This document shows, in pieces, positions 1 through 7,274 of a DNA stretch of 20,309 bases; the stretch's first letter is position 1; the number at the start of each line of letters is the position of its first letter. The DNA is from JBCKUK01 sp038924905. Lineage in GTDB: Bacteria; Pseudomonadota; Gammaproteobacteria; Burkholderiales; Methylophilaceae. The notes below the pieces were generated by a model. The model worked only from the letters and a program-made list of their open reading frames with translations. It did not search any database and was not told where the DNA came from. The stretch covers positions 1-20,309 of the forward strand of contig JBCKUK010000025.1 of NCBI GenBank assembly GCA_038924905.1, given 5' to 3'. The position numbers and the translations under genes were made by a program.

Positions 1-443
1 TTATAAAGGGCTTCTATCTGAAGATTTGGATATACATCCAAAAAACCCAGTTTTCGAGACTCCCCCACATAAGTACCCAGCGCCCTGCCACCACCGGTGA
101 ACACGTCGGCTGTCACCTCACCATAAAAAACGCCCATTTGTGGGTTGTAATACATTCTGGGCTTAATCCACACTAGCATATTACCCATGCTATCAGCCTG
201 GCACATTTCTACCTTGCCAAACTCAGCTCCTAGTGCCTCCAGAGCAATAGGTTCTATTACTGGCCCCTGTTTAAACCAGTAATCATAAAAAAAGTGCCAA
301 AGCTTGGTGGAATTGGTGTAGTCCTGCGGGCTGATATACACCAGCATTTTGCCAGAGCCAGCATCTGCGGCTCGGACTGTGACTGTCACGCCAAAAAGGG
401 TGCAGGCGAGAAAAAGTGTATGGATGATTTGACGAAGTTTCAT
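1..443 (-). CDS. Uncharacterised exported protein, 3' end beyond the window
   Basis: From the ATG at 443 the frame stays open to the left edge, giving 147 complete codons with no stop. The first ~26 residues look like a Sec signal peptide: MKLRQ, then a hydrophobic stretch, then an A-x-A-like cleavage region at VRAADA. The visible mature part is rich in aromatic residues (for example WHFFYDYWF) and contains LVYISP, NMLVWIKP and GEVTADVFTGGG. I do not recognise the family with certainty, so no function is assigned. It starts 22 bases after the stop of the dehydrogenase-like lipoprotein gene on the same strand, so the two are probably cotranscribed. The ribosome-binding site is weak (AAAGAAA). 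The open frame, signal peptide and tight spacing support a real gene. Confidence 0.72.
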   Translation of the reverse strand, partial: MKLRQIIHTLFLACTLFGVTVTVRAADAGSGKMLVYISPQDYTNSTKLWHFFYDYWFKQGPVIEPIALEALGAEFGKVEMCQADSMGNMLVWIKPRMYYNPQMGVFYGEVTADVFTGGGRALGTYVGESRKLGFLDVYPNLQIEALY

Positions 444-465
444 TTCAATTTCTTTAGTTTGCCAA

Positions 466-1701
466 TTAATGCGATGCCCTATTGTACGTAATTCGATAAA
501 TCATACCTGCTCTGTCGTCGGATACATACAGCGCGCCATCGGTTCCTACAATAACATCAACCGGCCGTCCCCATGCTCCAACCTGGGCTCCATGCTTATC
601 CAACCAGCCTGTTGCAAAATCAACGACTTCAATCGGCCGATGCAAATTGAATTTTACTCGCACTAATTTATATCCAGAAGGCTGGGTACGGTTCCATGAG
701 CCGTGTAATGCAACAATCGCATCATTTTTATATTCGCCGGGAAACGCTGCCTTATCCAAAAAAGTAATACCTAACGGCGTTGAATGCGACGTGAAAGTAA
801 TTGCGGGCGGGTGCGTTGTCGCACAAAAACCCTTGGTGCCTGGGAAATTTGGATCTGTGTGCTGGTTGCCCCAGCAGTGTGGCCAGCCATAGTGGGCGCC
901 CGGCTCAATCAAATTCAGGTGCTCTGGCGGCAATTCATCATTCACTTTGCCGCCCTTAGTATCCGAGCGCATATCAGAACCATTGTTGGTGGCGAACATT
1001 GCACCGGTTAGCGGATGCCAGGCAAACCCTTGCGAATTGCGCAAGCCTGCCGCCCAAATCTGCGAGGGATACTCACGGGCATGCATTTCAAATCCCCCGG
1101 CTGGTTTGCCATCCGTGTTATAGCGCAAAATAGTGGCGCGTGTCGGGTCACTTTCGGTGCACACATTACAGCTTGAACCGACATTTATATAAAGATAGCC
1201 GTCAGGCCCAAGCTTGATGGTTTTAAGCGTATGGCCGCCGGAAGGCAGGCCGCTAATAAAAGGTGTAGCAACAGCAAGCCAGCGACCATTTTTCTGCTGT
1301 AGTTTTACTACGCTATCCTGATTAGCTACCAGCAATTCGCCATTAAGAAAAGCCAAGCCTTGCGGCCCATTGAGTTTATCGGCAACGGTGATGACTTCGT
1401 CTGCAATGCCGTCTTTATTGGCATCAGGCAACATGACGACTTTGTTATCCATGCCCATGGATAAATAGAGATTGCCTGCCGGGTCAAAAGCCATAAACCG
1501 TGGCCCACGAAAATAGTCGCTTCCGGCTACGCTCACCTTGGCAAAAACTTGCGCCTTGAAACCTGCAGGTAATTTTAAAGCAGCAGCCGGATCGCTCGGT
1601 ATTGCAGTGACTTCCGCCATACCTGCACAGCCTATTATGGGCAGGCCACAGAGGCCGACGGATAAAAAATAGCTGATTTTTGAAAAAAGGGTGTTAATCA
1701 T
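466..1701 (-). CDS. Sorbosone/soluble-glucose-dehydrogenase-type beta-propeller lipoprotein
   Basis: A 411-residue protein of the PQQ-dependent sugar dehydrogenase (GSDH / L-sorbosone dehydrogenase) family, a six-bladed beta-propeller normally acting outside the cytoplasm. The N-terminus is a lipoprotein signal: a hydrophobic segment, then IIGC with the lipidation cysteine at 25. Family landmarks are GGHTLKT (155-161, containing a His where the soluble enzyme has its catalytic His), GLRNSQG (219-225), HYGWPHCWG (270-278), HGSWNR (333-338) and GRPVDV followed by LYVSDD near the C-terminus. The substrate cannot be read from sequence, and many bacterial members have no known sugar. Extra cysteines at 178 and 181 (SSCNVC) may form a disulphide. 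The start is supported by AAGGGA about 10 bases upstream. It lies between the ankyrin gene and the exported unknown gene, probably in one transcript. Confidence 0.87.
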   Translation of the reverse strand: MINTLFSKISYFLSVGLCGLPIIGCAGMAEVTAIPSDPAAALKLPAGFKAQVFAKVSVAGSDYFRGPRFMAFDPAGNLYLSMGMDNKVVMLPDANKDGIADEVITVADKLNGPQGLAFLNGELLVANQDSVVKLQQKNGRWLAVATPFISGLPSGGHTLKTIKLGPDGYLYINVGSSCNVCTESDPTRATILRYNTDGKPAGGFEMHAREYPSQIWAAGLRNSQGFAWHPLTGAMFATNNGSDMRSDTKGGKVNDELPPEHLNLIEPGAHYGWPHCWGNQHTDPNFPGTKGFCATTHPPAITFTSHSTPLGITFLDKAAFPGEYKNDAIVALHGSWNRTQPSGYKLVRVKFNLHRPIEVVDFATGWLDKHGAQVGAWGRPVDVIVGTDGALYVSDDRAGMIYRITYNRASH

Positions 1702-1754
1702 CGAAATTAATCCCTTAAGATTCAGGCATCAATTGCTTTAGCTAATACCCAAGG

Positions 1755-2237
1755 TTAGAAACACTTGCCCTCGCAGCCTTCTTCCTTGGTGCCTGCTGCC
1801 AACAACAAATCGACCATTTTGATATTGCCTTCGTCACGTAGTTGGCGAATGATAGAAACACCGGCGCGCAATTTGACGTTAACATCAGCACCCTTGGAAA
1901 TCAGGTATTTAACTACTTCAGGATGATCAGAAAACGCCGCCAGATGCAGGGCAGTATTTTTGCTGATGGGATGTTGATAGTTAATATCAGCGCCCTTCTC
2001 AATCAACAACTTCACTACCTCCAGCTGGCCTTTATTGGCCGCGATTTGTAGCGCCGACCAGGAAAAATATAGATCATTCACGCCGGCATTGGCATTTAAA
2101 AACTTTTTAACTACCTTAATATTGCCATCGCGTAGCGCCTCGGTAAACACCACATGCTCATCATCGGTTACCTGCGCGAAAGCCGACATCGGGATGCTAA
2201 TTGCTGCTGCCAAAATAAGTGCCTTCATCATTTTCAT
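1755..2237 (-). CDS. Exported ankyrin-repeat protein
   Basis: A 160-residue protein with a clear signal peptide (MKMMKALILAAAISIPMSAFA, cleavage probably after residue 21) followed by about four ankyrin repeats. The repeats are seen as SALQIAANKGQLEVVKLLIEKGADIN (written here only as a pattern: residues ~60-86), NTALHLAAFSDHPEVVKYL (94-112) with SKGADVN following, and degenerate outer copies at ~27-57 and ~124-150. Ankyrin repeats mediate protein-protein binding; the partner is unknown, and the signal peptide places it in the periplasm. The C-terminus GCEGKCF has two cysteines four residues apart from each other's flanks (154 and 159), suggesting a disulphide or metal site. It begins 39 bases after the purL stop with no hairpin between them, so readthrough from purL is plausible. 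An AAGAGAA ribosome-binding site precedes the start. Confidence 0.86.
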   Translation of the reverse strand: MKMMKALILAAAISIPMSAFAQVTDDEHVVFTEALRDGNIKVVKKFLNANAGVNDLYFSWSALQIAANKGQLEVVKLLIEKGADINYQHPISKNTALHLAAFSDHPEVVKYLISKGADVNVKLRAGVSIIRQLRDEGNIKMVDLLLAAGTKEEGCEGKCF

Positions 2238-2276
2238 ACTGTTCTCTTTTTCTGCTCGTTGTATTAATGAAACAAA

Positions 2277-5200
2277 TCATCCAATAAATTTTCTTGCATT
2301 GCCAAACATACGCAACCACGGACTATCTTCGCCCCAGCCATCCGGATGCCAGGACTGCTGGACAGTTCTAAACACCCGTTCAGGATGTGGCATCATAATA
2401 CTAAAACGCCCATCTTTTGTGGTTAATCCTGTTATCCCCTGTGGCGAACCATTCGGATTAAACGGGTAAATTTCGGTTGGCTGGCCTGTATTATCCACGA
2501 AACGCATACTGACCAGCTTGTCTGCCAGCGTCACTTCGACAGCGTCCTGTGAGGAAAATTCAGCAAAACCCTCACCGTGCGCAACGGCAATAGGCATGCG
2601 GCTTCCAGCCATTCCACTAAAAAACAGTGAGGGTGATTCCAGCACTTCTACCATGGCAAAACGTGCTTCAAACTGCTCGGATTTGTTGCGCACAAAGTGC
2701 GGCCAGTGCTCAGTGCCGGGGATAAGCTCACGCAGATTGCTCATCATCTGACAGCCATTACATACACCCAGAACAAATGAGTCGCTACGCTGGAAGAAGA
2801 CAGAAAACTCGTCGCGCGCACGTGAATTAAACAGGATGGACTTGGCCCAGCCTTCGCCAGCGCCCAACACGTCACCATAGGAGAAGCCACCACAAGCCAC
2901 AAAGCCGACAAAATCACGCAGCGAAACACGGCCGCTGATAATATCGCTCATATGCACGTCATAGGTTTGAAAACCAACGCGATCAAAAGCAGCGGCCATT
3001 TCTACCTGACCATTGACGCCTTGTTCGCGCAGAATAGCCATCTTGGGTTTTACCCCTGTGGCAACATAAGGTGCCTCAATACGGTTGGCAAAGTCAAACG
3101 TCAGATACTGATGCAGGCCTTGGTCATTCACATCCAGAATACGGTCATATTCTTGCTGGGCACAAACCGGGTTATCACGTATTTTCTGCATTTGATACGT
3201 GGTTTCTGACCACATGCGATGCAAATCAACACGCAGCTCGGCAAAAATCACATCACCATGCTGGCGTACCACAAAGCCATGGTTATTCGTCACCGGCGCA
3301 CCGATGATATGCACACAACCAGGCAGCACATCATTCAGACGCCCCCAGACGGCTGTCGCCTCATCAGCTGACACTTGAACCACGGCACCCAGCTCTTCAT
3401 TGTAGAGAATGCTAACCGCATCCGCAGACAACCGGCTAAAGTCGATATCCAGGCCGCAACGACCGGCAAAGGCCATCTCCGCCAGCGCCACAAACAAGCC
3501 GCCATCCGAACGGTCGTGATAGGCCAGTAGTTTGTCTTCTTGATTGAGCGTTTGAATCGCTGAGAAGAACGCCTTCAGCGAGGAAGGATTATCCACATCC
3601 GGCGCCACATTACCAGTCGCGCCATAGACTTGTGCCAAGGCAGAACCGCCCATGCGATTCTTGCCAGCGCCCAGGTCTATCAGAATCAGCTTGGTATCGC
3701 CCAGATCGGTTCTCAGTTGCGGCGTCAGGGTTTTGCGCGCATCGGGCGTTGGCGAAAAGGCTGTAACGACGAGCGAGATCGGGGAAGTAACCGCCTTATT
3801 CTCATCGCCTTCTGTCCAGACAGTCTTCATGGACATGGAATCCTTGCCTACCGGGATGCTAATACCGAGTGCAGGGCACAATTCCATGGCAACCGAGCGC
3901 ACAGTGGCGTATAAAGCCACGTCTTCACCTGGGTGGCCGGCTGGTGCCATCCAGTTGGCAGAAAGTTTTAAATCACTCAGATTTTCAATAGAGCTGGCGG
4001 CGATATTGGTAATCGCTTCGCCTATCGCCATGCGGCCGGAGGCAGGTGCATTGATTAAAGCCAGCGGCGCCTTTTCACCGATAGCAAATGCTTCACCGCG
4101 ATTGGTTTCATAACCAGCTAGCGTCACCGCCACATCAGCCACAGGCACCTGCCACGGGCCGACCATTTGGTCACGCGCAATGAGGCCGCTCACGGTGCGG
4201 TCGCCAATCGTAATCAAAAAGGTTTTATCGGCTACCCCTGGCAGGCGCAACACACGGGATGCAGCCTCTTTCAAATCGATCCCGTCGGTATTGAACAAGG
4301 TTGGCTGGCGCTGCTTGTGCACCACGTTGCGTGTCATTTTTGGCGGTTTGCCGAGTAGCACGGATAAATCCATGTCCACCGGCTTGTTATTAAAATAACT
4401 GTCTTCCACCGTCAGGTGCTTATCGGCAGTAGCGTGACCAACCAGCGCAAACGGGCAGCGTTCGCGTTCACAGATTTTAGCAAAGCGCGCCAAATCATTT
4501 TCGGCTACCGCCATCACATAACGCTCCTGCGCTTCATTGCTCCATAGCTCGCGCGGTGACATGCTCGGCTCTTCGTTATGTACGTTGCGCAGCTGCAACA
4601 GCGCACCGACACCGGCATCATTTACCAGCTCGGGGAAGGCATTGGAAATTCCGCCAGCGCCGACGTCGTGAATACTCAGGATAGGATTTTTATCGCCCAG
4701 TTGCCAACAACGATCTATGACTTCCTGCGCACGGCGTTGTAACTCCGGGTTGCCGCGCTGCACCGAATCAAAATCCAGGTTCTCGGCATTGGCACCGGTA
4801 TCCATGCTTGACGCTGCGCCGCCGCCAAGACCAATCAACATGGCTGGCCCACCGAGTTGTATCAGGCAGGCGCCTGACGGAATCGGGTTCTTTTTGGAAT
4901 GTTTGGCTGAAATATTGCCGACACCGCCCGCCAGCATGATGGGCTTGTGGTAGCCGCGCACTTCGCCATCCGATTCGATTTCCAGGGTGCGGAAATAGCC
5001 GGCAATGTTAGGGCGGCCAAACTCGTTGTTATAGGCTGCGCCGCCCAAAGGGCCGTCAATCATGATTTGCAGTGGCGATGTGATACGGGAAGGTTTGCCG
5101 TAAGGCTTCTCCCACGGCTGCCCAAACCCCGGAATATTGAGATTGGATACCGAGAAACCGGTCAAACCGGCCTTGGGTTTGGAGCCGCTGCCGGTTGCGC

Positions 5201-6161
5201 CTTCATCGCGAATCTCGCCGCCCGCGCCAGTTGCCGCACCAGAAAACGGTGAAATGGCCGTGGGATGGTTGTGCGTTTCCACCTTCATTAAAAAGTGCAT
5301 GTCTTCTTCCACATAAGCGTAGCTGCCGTCAGCTTGCGGGTAAAAGCGTTTGGTAACTTCGCCTTGCACAATCGAAGCATTGTCAGAGTAGGCGACGACT
5401 GTCTTGCCGGGATTCTGCTGATGGGTGCTACGTATCATACCGAACAGCGACTGGGCCTGGAATGCGTCATCAATCACCCAATCGGCATTGAAAATCTTGT
5501 GGCGGCAATGCTCGGAGTTGGCCTGCGCAAACATGGTTAGCTCAACGTCGGTCGGGTTGCGGCCGATGCGCTTAAAATTTTCAAGCAGGTAGTCAATTTC
5601 ATCGGGTGAAAGTGCCAGCCCCATTGTAGTATTGGCTTGTAATAGCGCAATCTTTCCTTTTGCCAAGATATCCACACTGGCCATCGGCGCTGGTTTAGCG
5701 CTGTGGTAAAGGCGCTCAGCATCCTGTAGGTTGCCAAATACCGCCTCGGTCATGCGGTCATGGATAAGCAGCTTTAACGCCTGTTGTTCGGCTTCGGTCA
5801 GTGGACTGCCATCTGCGGTATCGGCATAAAAAGCCACGCCACGTTCCAGCTTTTTGATACTTTCCAGCCCGCAGTGATGCGCAATATCCGTGGCGCGGGA
5901 TGACCATGGTGAAATCGTTCCCGGGCGCGGTATCACTAAAAACAGCTCGCCGTCAGCTGCCCCTTCCACCATTTTTGGCCCGTAGGTCAGAATTTTTTGC
6001 AGGGTATTTTTCTGCGGACGCATCAAATCAACATCCGACCATGCAAAGTGCCAGAACTCAGCGTAGAGATAGGTAATACGCGGTGCGGCAGTCTTTAGCG
6101 CGGCAAGAATCTTGTCAAGACGAAAGGGGGAAAGCGCTACGCTACCACGGAGACTAAGCAT
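2277..6161 (-). CDS. purL: Phosphoribosylformylglycinamidine synthase (FGAM synthase), large single-chain form
   Basis: PurL catalyses the fourth step of de novo purine synthesis, converting FGAR to FGAM with glutamine and ATP in the cytoplasm. The 1294-residue length matches the single-chain proteobacterial enzyme (about 1295). Order of parts: N-terminal PurS-like domain (~1-150), linker, two AIRS-type halves, C-terminal glutamine amidotransferase (~1035-1294). Landmarks include FAQANSEHCRHK near residue 220, VETHNHPTAISPFSGAATG around 293-310, and an intact amidotransferase triad: Cys1134 in LGVCNGCQ, His1259 and Glu1261 in MMPHPERVF. The start gives MLSLRGSVALSPFRLDK, close to the usual N-terminus, but no good ribosome-binding site precedes it. 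A small AT-rich stem-loop lies 12 bases upstream. It is preceded by the repeat cluster and followed by three exported-protein genes. Confidence 0.98.
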   Translation of the reverse strand: MLSLRGSVALSPFRLDKILAALKTAAPRITYLYAEFWHFAWSDVDLMRPQKNTLQKILTYGPKMVEGAADGELFLVIPRPGTISPWSSRATDIAHHCGLESIKKLERGVAFYADTADGSPLTEAEQQALKLLIHDRMTEAVFGNLQDAERLYHSAKPAPMASVDILAKGKIALLQANTTMGLALSPDEIDYLLENFKRIGRNPTDVELTMFAQANSEHCRHKIFNADWVIDDAFQAQSLFGMIRSTHQQNPGKTVVAYSDNASIVQGEVTKRFYPQADGSYAYVEEDMHFLMKVETHNHPTAISPFSGAATGAGGEIRDEGATGSGSKPKAGLTGFSVSNLNIPGFGQPWEKPYGKPSRITSPLQIMIDGPLGGAAYNNEFGRPNIAGYFRTLEIESDGEVRGYHKPIMLAGGVGNISAKHSKKNPIPSGACLIQLGGPAMLIGLGGGAASSMDTGANAENLDFDSVQRGNPELQRRAQEVIDRCWQLGDKNPILSIHDVGAGGISNAFPELVNDAGVGALLQLRNVHNEEPSMSPRELWSNEAQERYVMAVAENDLARFAKICERERCPFALVGHATADKHLTVEDSYFNNKPVDMDLSVLLGKPPKMTRNVVHKQRQPTLFNTDGIDLKEAASRVLRLPGVADKTFLITIGDRTVSGLIARDQMVGPWQVPVADVAVTLAGYETNRGEAFAIGEKAPLALINAPASGRMAIGEAITNIAASSIENLSDLKLSANWMAPAGHPGEDVALYATVRSVAMELCPALGISIPVGKDSMSMKTVWTEGDENKAVTSPISLVVTAFSPTPDARKTLTPQLRTDLGDTKLILIDLGAGKNRMGGSALAQVYGATGNVAPDVDNPSSLKAFFSAIQTLNQEDKLLAYHDRSDGGLFVALAEMAFAGRCGLDIDFSRLSADAVSILYNEELGAVVQVSADEATAVWGRLNDVLPGCVHIIGAPVTNNHGFVVRQHGDVIFAELRVDLHRMWSETTYQMQKIRDNPVCAQQEYDRILDVNDQGLHQYLTFDFANRIEAPYVATGVKPKMAILREQGVNGQVEMAAAFDRVGFQTYDVHMSDIISGRVSLRDFVGFVACGGFSYGDVLGAGEGWAKSILFNSRARDEFSVFFQRSDSFVLGVCNGCQMMSNLRELIPGTEHWPHFVRNKSEQFEARFAMVEVLESPSLFFSGMAGSRMPIAVAHGEGFAEFSSQDAVEVTLADKLVSMRFVDNTGQPTEIYPFNPNGSPQGITGLTTKDGRFSIMMPHPERVFRTVQQSWHPDGWGEDSPWLRMFGNARKFIG

Positions 6162-6173
6162 GTAGGAACTTGG

Positions 6174-6194
6174 AAATTAGCGAAAAACTAATTT
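6174..6194. repeat. AT-rich stem-loop in the purL leader
   Basis: AAATTAG and CTAATTT form a perfect 7-bp inverted repeat with a 7-base spacer (CGAAAAA on the plus strand), ending 12 bases before the purL ATG. It does not resemble the enterobacterial PurR operator. It could be a weak operator, an RNA stem near the ribosome-binding site, or chance in AT-rich leader DNA. Confidence 0.35.
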
Positions 6195-6260
6195 TACCAG
6201 AAATAATACTTAAACCCGGTTGGGGGTAGCCCGACAGCTAATTACCGCTTGTTGTACCCG

Positions 6261-6308
6261 CAAGGGGCATGCCCACCAAGTGCCCGCTCCTTCGTCGCGA
6301 CCTTGGTG
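6261..6308. repeat. Repeat unit copy A with CACCAAG/CTTGGTG stem
   Basis: The unit contains the palindrome GGGCATGCCC (6265-6274) and a 7-bp stem, CACCAAG (6274-6280) pairing with CTTGGTG (6302-6308), around a 21-base loop at 6281-6301. It aligns with copy B 309 bases downstream, with about seven differences in 48 bases, four of which lie in the stem and are mutually compensating. Confidence 0.75.
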
Positions 6309-6363
6309 TCAAAAGTAACCAAAGAAACCCTAAAGTAGCTCGTCATTCCCGCACTGTCGTGCA

Positions 6364-6385
6364 CCCTCCCACGCAAGCGGGAGAG
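6364..6385. repeat. CTCCC/GGGAG hairpin
   Basis: CTCCC-A-CGC-AA-GCGGGAG forms a short GC-rich hairpin (core 6366-6383, one bulged A), flanked by GGGAGAGGG-type runs that recur at 6428-6460. It matches the very common proteobacterial dispersed repeat CTCCCGCAAGCGGGAG in character. No U-tract follows on either strand, so a terminator role is not supported. Confidence 0.55.
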
Positions 6386-6496
6386 GGTTGGTAAAAGAGA
6401 AACACCGCTGTAGCCCATCGCCTTATGGGAGAGGGGTTGGGGAGAGGGGATAACCCCTCTGACGCGCCTGCGATGCGAGCCTAAGCTGGGATAAGC

Positions 6497-6567
6497 GGCA
6501 CGCACCGTTTCAAGCCCCCCCGCAGCAGACTATGTTGTGTGTAGTCTGCCAGGGCGCGTTGCGTGCC
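6497..6567. repeat. Nested double hairpin
   Basis: An outer pair GGCACGCA (6497-6504) with TGCGTGCC (6560-6567) encloses an inner pair GCAGACTA (6525-6532) with TAGTCTGC (6542-6549), both perfect 8-bp arms. The inner loop is 9 bases. It immediately precedes repeat copy B and probably belongs to the same extragenic element. Confidence 0.6.
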
Positions 6568-6569
6568 CG

Positions 6570-6617
6570 TGAAGGGCATGCCCGTCAAGTGCCCGCTCCT
6601 TCGTCGCGACCTTGACG
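6570..6617. repeat. Repeat unit copy B with CGTCAAG/CTTGACG stem
   Basis: Second copy of the unit at 6261-6308. It has the same GGGCATGCCC palindrome (6574-6583) and an identical 21-base loop (6590-6610), but the stem is CGTCAAG (6583-6589) with CTTGACG (6611-6617). Two base pairs differ from copy A and both arms changed together, so pairing is preserved. Confidence 0.75.
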
Positions 6618-6682
6618 ACAAAGCCGCCCCAGATGAGGCGCTGAGGCGAAGGATTAAGTGGCAGGGGGTGTCTTCTTCTTTG

Positions 6683-6716
6683 GTTACTTTCTTGTGGACA
6701 AGCACAAGAAAGTAAC
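6683..6716. repeat. Perfect 14-bp hairpin at the repeat-cluster boundary
   Basis: GTTACTTTCTTGTG (6683-6696) and CACAAGAAAGTAAC (6703-6716) are perfect complements around the 6-base loop GACAAG. It lies 30 bases beyond the stop of the HEPN-like gene. There is no U-tract on either side, so it is not a typical intrinsic terminator, although it could protect the 3' end of that transcript. The sequence TTTGGTTACTTTCTT resembles a widespread proteobacterial dispersed repeat. Confidence 0.7.
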
Positions 6717-6746
6717 TCGCAGGTCGGGCGAGACCGACTTATTGGA

Positions 6747-7238
6747 TTACCTAATACTTGAGCTTTTTTCGCGCACCTGTCCCAACTTTACCAAGCTTTC
6801 TAACACTTCTTCACAGGCTGCAATGAGGGAAGGAAACTTGTCCAGCCCCAGATAAGTACACTCGTGAGCCAACATATTTCTGTAATCGATTGCATACCCA
6901 AACAACTGCCAATTGTCCTCTTTAAAGAATGTTGTTGGGTCGGTTATTCCACGGACTTCCAAGTATTCTAGAACAAGTGTTTTGGGAGTTAGGTTCATGA
7001 AGTTGGTATAAAGCCTTTTCATATCAGCCTTGGATGTCGCGCGATAATTCATAACGAGTGAACGGGCAAGCGCCTCAACGGCAGAAACCACGGTTACTAA
7101 ACGATTGGGGCCAAAGTGGTGGTCCTCAAGTCGTTGCCGAATTATGGATAATCGCTGCTTCGGGGTTGCGCTCACATAAGCATCACGGATTGTTTGTAAT
7201 TCCGCGCTGTAATCGATGTCTGGTGCTAGTCGTGCCAT
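6747..7238 (-). CDS. Solitary HEPN-like domain protein (putative)
   Basis: A 163-residue soluble, mostly helical protein with no signal peptide. Near the C-terminus it carries AIDYRNMLAHECTYL, an R-x4-H arrangement (Arg120, His125) in a predicted helix, preceded by a long helical segment VVSAVEALARSLV (~50-62). This R-x4-6-H pattern is the hallmark of HEPN proteins, many of which are RNases in toxin, abortive-infection or CRISPR-linked systems; others are non-catalytic. I infer HEPN membership from this motif and helix layout only. No MNT nucleotidyltransferase or antitoxin candidate lies beside it: upstream is the frameshifted DUF4197 gene (36 bases away) and downstream are repeats. The ribosome-binding site is weak (TTGGGA). 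Position among repeats suggests an accessory gene. Confidence 0.66.
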   Translation of the reverse strand: MARLAPDIDYSAELQTIRDAYVSATPKQRLSIIRQRLEDHHFGPNRLVTVVSAVEALARSLVMNYRATSKADMKRLYTNFMNLTPKTLVLEYLEVRGITDPTTFFKEDNWQLFGYAIDYRNMLAHECTYLGLDKFPSLIAACEEVLESLVKLGQVREKSSSIR

Positions 7239-7274
7239 TTCTGAAATCCCAACGCCTGAATCAAGAAGTGCACT

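Larger units (their letters stand above)
6241..6720. repeat. Mosaic of extragenic palindromic repeats between the HEPN gene and purL
   Basis: The 585 bases between the purL start and the HEPN-like gene carry no convincing gene but are packed with repeats: two copies of a ~48-base hairpin unit (6261-6308 and 6570-6617), a C/G-rich CTCCC..GGGAG hairpin, a nested double hairpin (6497-6567), and a 14-bp perfect hairpin (6683-6716). A perfect 15-base inverted pair, AAAGTAACCAAAGAA at 6312-6326 and its complement at 6676-6690, brackets most of it. Short open frames here translate to the phrases FFFGYFLVDK and PSPQPLSH, which I recognise as typical of spurious ORFs produced by dispersed repeats in proteobacterial genomes. 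No transposase is present, so these are non-autonomous REP/BIME-like sequences. Confidence 0.8.

Noticed and set aside
3630..4113. Long plus-strand open frames inside purL (94 and 153 codons)
   Set aside because: Antisense shadows of a highly conserved gene, with no recognisable domain.
6242..6705. Two minus-strand open frames (87 and 74 codons) in the purL-HEPN gap
   Set aside because: Low-complexity translations of repeat DNA (PSPQPLSH, LLPTLSRLRGR), with no ribosome-binding site or recognisable domain.
6658..6855. Plus-strand open frame of 65 codons beginning MAGGVFFFGYFLVDK
   Set aside because: It reads through the perfect hairpin and into the antisense of the HEPN gene; the FFFGYFLVDK phrase is typical of spurious ORFs made by dispersed repeats.
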